In this document: in pieces, positions 63,053 to 64,000 of the stretch
How the letters are laid out: each line of letters begins with the position of its first letter
How positions within the stretch are numbered: the first letter of the stretch is position 1
Assembly: GCA_004764695.1 (NCBI GenBank)
Contig: SMSO01000033.1
Span: 1,503,001-1,567,000, forward strand
Length of the DNA: 64,000 bases
From: Schizochytrium sp. TIO01
Lineage: Eukaryota > Sar > Bigyra > Thraustochytrida > Thraustochytriidae
Direction of reading: 5' to 3'
Position numbers and translations under genes: made by a program
Notes under the pieces: model-generated
Database searches by the model: none
The model's input: the letters and a program-made list of their open reading frames with translations, nothing else
What the model was told of the DNA's origin: nothing

Positions 63053-64000
63053 ATGCTAAGCATCCTCTCGAGTTCAAGGCTAGGGCTATCTGGATTGCGT
63101 CTTGCCAGTCGTGTGCCAAGCACCGCGAGACGTCCGCTACACAGTTCCTCCAGCTCGGCTCAGTCCTGGTTCGACCGCTTCACAATGACGTCTAACGCTG
63201 AAGACACTACCGTCAAGACGGGTGAGAACACCGCACAAGAGGCACCAAACGTCTCACAGACCACCGACCAGAACGGTCAAGAAGCCAACAGCGATGCCCA
63301 AAACTCTATCTCTGACGCAGCCAATATCTTGGATGAGGATGTGCCTTCATACGTGTCCAAGAGTAAGAAGCGGTATGTGATCATGTTTGGGTACAGCGGC
63401 ATCGGGTACAAGGGACTTCAAATTCAGCCGGAGGTCAAGACCATTGAGGGCACCCTGGAGGATGCAATCTGCAAAACAGGTGTAGTCAAGAAAGAGAACA
63501 TGGGTGACCTTCGGAAGAGCGGGTGGTCCCGGGCGGCTCGTACTGACAAAGGTGTGCATGCGCTGGGACAAATTGTGTCCCTACGCATGGCCATTGAGCC
63601 GTCGGAGCCTGAAATTGAGAGCTTCCGTGCGGCGCTGAACAAGGAGCTGCCGGATGACATTCATGTCTTTGGAATTTTGCGGACCGTAAAGTCCTTCAAC
63701 TCGAAGAACGCATGCTCAGGACGAAAATACGAATACTTGATTCCTACATTCATGCTCACGGCGCCGAATGAGCTTCTTGAGGAGGCCCAGAAACTTGATG
63801 TGCGCCCTGATGAAGAGAAGGAAGCTAAAAATGACAATTCAAACAATGATGAAGATGCTGTCGCACCCGAATATTTGCTCAAGCAGAGTGAACTCCTTCG
63901 CTCCAAATCCCCGGCCATGGATGATGCCACTCACAAGCGCCTCAGTGACGCCCTCCAATGCTACGTTGGCACAAAGTACTTCCACAACTTTACTCCCCGT
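63053..64000 (+). CDS. PUS1: tRNA pseudouridine synthase, TruA/Pus1 family (3' end beyond the window)
   Basis: The first 316 codons of a gene that runs off the window. The start is the ATG at 63053, the only ATG upstream of the conserved part apart from 63185; it gives a 44-residue leader rich in Ser, Leu and Arg without acidic residues until near its end (MLSILSSSRLGLSGLRLASR), a likely mitochondrial targeting signal. The alternative ATG at 63185 (Met45) would give a non-mitochondrial form. The synthase domain begins near residue 108 (KKRYVIMFGYSGIGYKGLQI) and holds the catalytic aspartate (about 165) in the motif SRAARTDKGVHA. The family's RKYEYLIPTFML strand and CYVGTKYFHNFTPR follow, as in Pus1, which converts uridine to pseudouridine in tRNA and some other RNAs. 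An acidic insertion (about 249-279) interrupts the domain. It is intronless so far. Confidence 0.93.
   Translation, partial: MLSILSSSRLGLSGLRLASRVPSTARRPLHSSSSSAQSWFDRFTMTSNAEDTTVKTGENTAQEAPNVSQTTDQNGQEANSDAQNSISDAANILDEDVPSYVSKSKKRYVIMFGYSGIGYKGLQIQPEVKTIEGTLEDAICKTGVVKKENMGDLRKSGWSRAARTDKGVHALGQIVSLRMAIEPSEPEIESFRAALNKELPDDIHVFGILRTVKSFNSKNACSGRKYEYLIPTFMLTAPNELLEEAQKLDVRPDEEKEAKNDNSNNDEDAVAPEYLLKQSELLRSKSPAMDDATHKRLSDALQCYVGTKYFHNFTPR

Noticed and set aside
1-64000. tRNA, rRNA and small RNA genes
   Set aside because: Scanning by eye for GGTTCGA-type B boxes with matching arms found none convincing; a covariance-model search was not possible.

Overview
This window is nuclear DNA from a eukaryotic microbe. 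All clear genes are long, single-exon, use the standard code (TAA, TAG and TGA stops), and encode eukaryotic proteins: a CAMK-type kinase, a Sec1/Munc18 protein, a BART-domain protein, a DOT1-like methyltransferase, a class II histone deacetylase, a Sec14 protein, a prominin-like membrane protein, D-lactate dehydrogenase and a pseudouridine synthase. The very low intron density, the mix of animal-like (prominin, BART, SCFD2-like) and oomycete-like (methyltransferase N-terminal domain) features, and the tetranucleotide microsatellites fit an intron-poor stramenopile such as a labyrinthulomycete/thraustochytrid. That placement is inference, not proof.

Layout: (1) 0.1-1.4 kb, kinase (-). (2) 1.4-13.95 kb, a 12.5-kb stretch with no convincing gene, including a GC-rich repeat island at about 9.9-11.7 kb. 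(3) 13.95-23.9 kb, the densest gene block: SDR oxidoreductase (-), SM protein (-), BART protein (+), orphan helical protein (+), leucine-rich-repeat protein (+), DOT1-like methyltransferase (-). (4) 23.9-30.2 kb, gene-poor, with a possible MITE and a possible retroelement relic. (5) 30.2-35.4 kb, D-lactate dehydrogenase (+) and histone deacetylase (-). (6) 35.4-40.7 kb, gene-poor, with a roughly 280-bp AAAC microsatellite and a candidate spliced gene. (7) 40.7-53.6 kb, GNAT-like protein (+), membrane-anchored Sec14 protein (+), prominin-like protein (+), and a frameshifted, probably GPI-anchored substrate-binding protein (-). (8) 53.6-63.05 kb, gene-poor. (9) 63.05 kb to the window end, pseudouridine synthase (+), cut by the window edge.

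The genes do not form one pathway. Loose themes are membrane trafficking and lipids (SM protein, Sec14, prominin-like, BART/Arl2), chromatin (HDAC, DOT1-like) and mitochondrial functions (D-lactate dehydrogenase, pseudouridine synthase with a targeting leader). No tRNA, rRNA, CRISPR array or intact transposon was recognised by eye. The observations most worth following are the frame break at a TAT-TGA-C site in the substrate-binding protein gene, the long insertion inside the histone deacetylase catalytic domain, and the domain mix of the DOT1-like protein.
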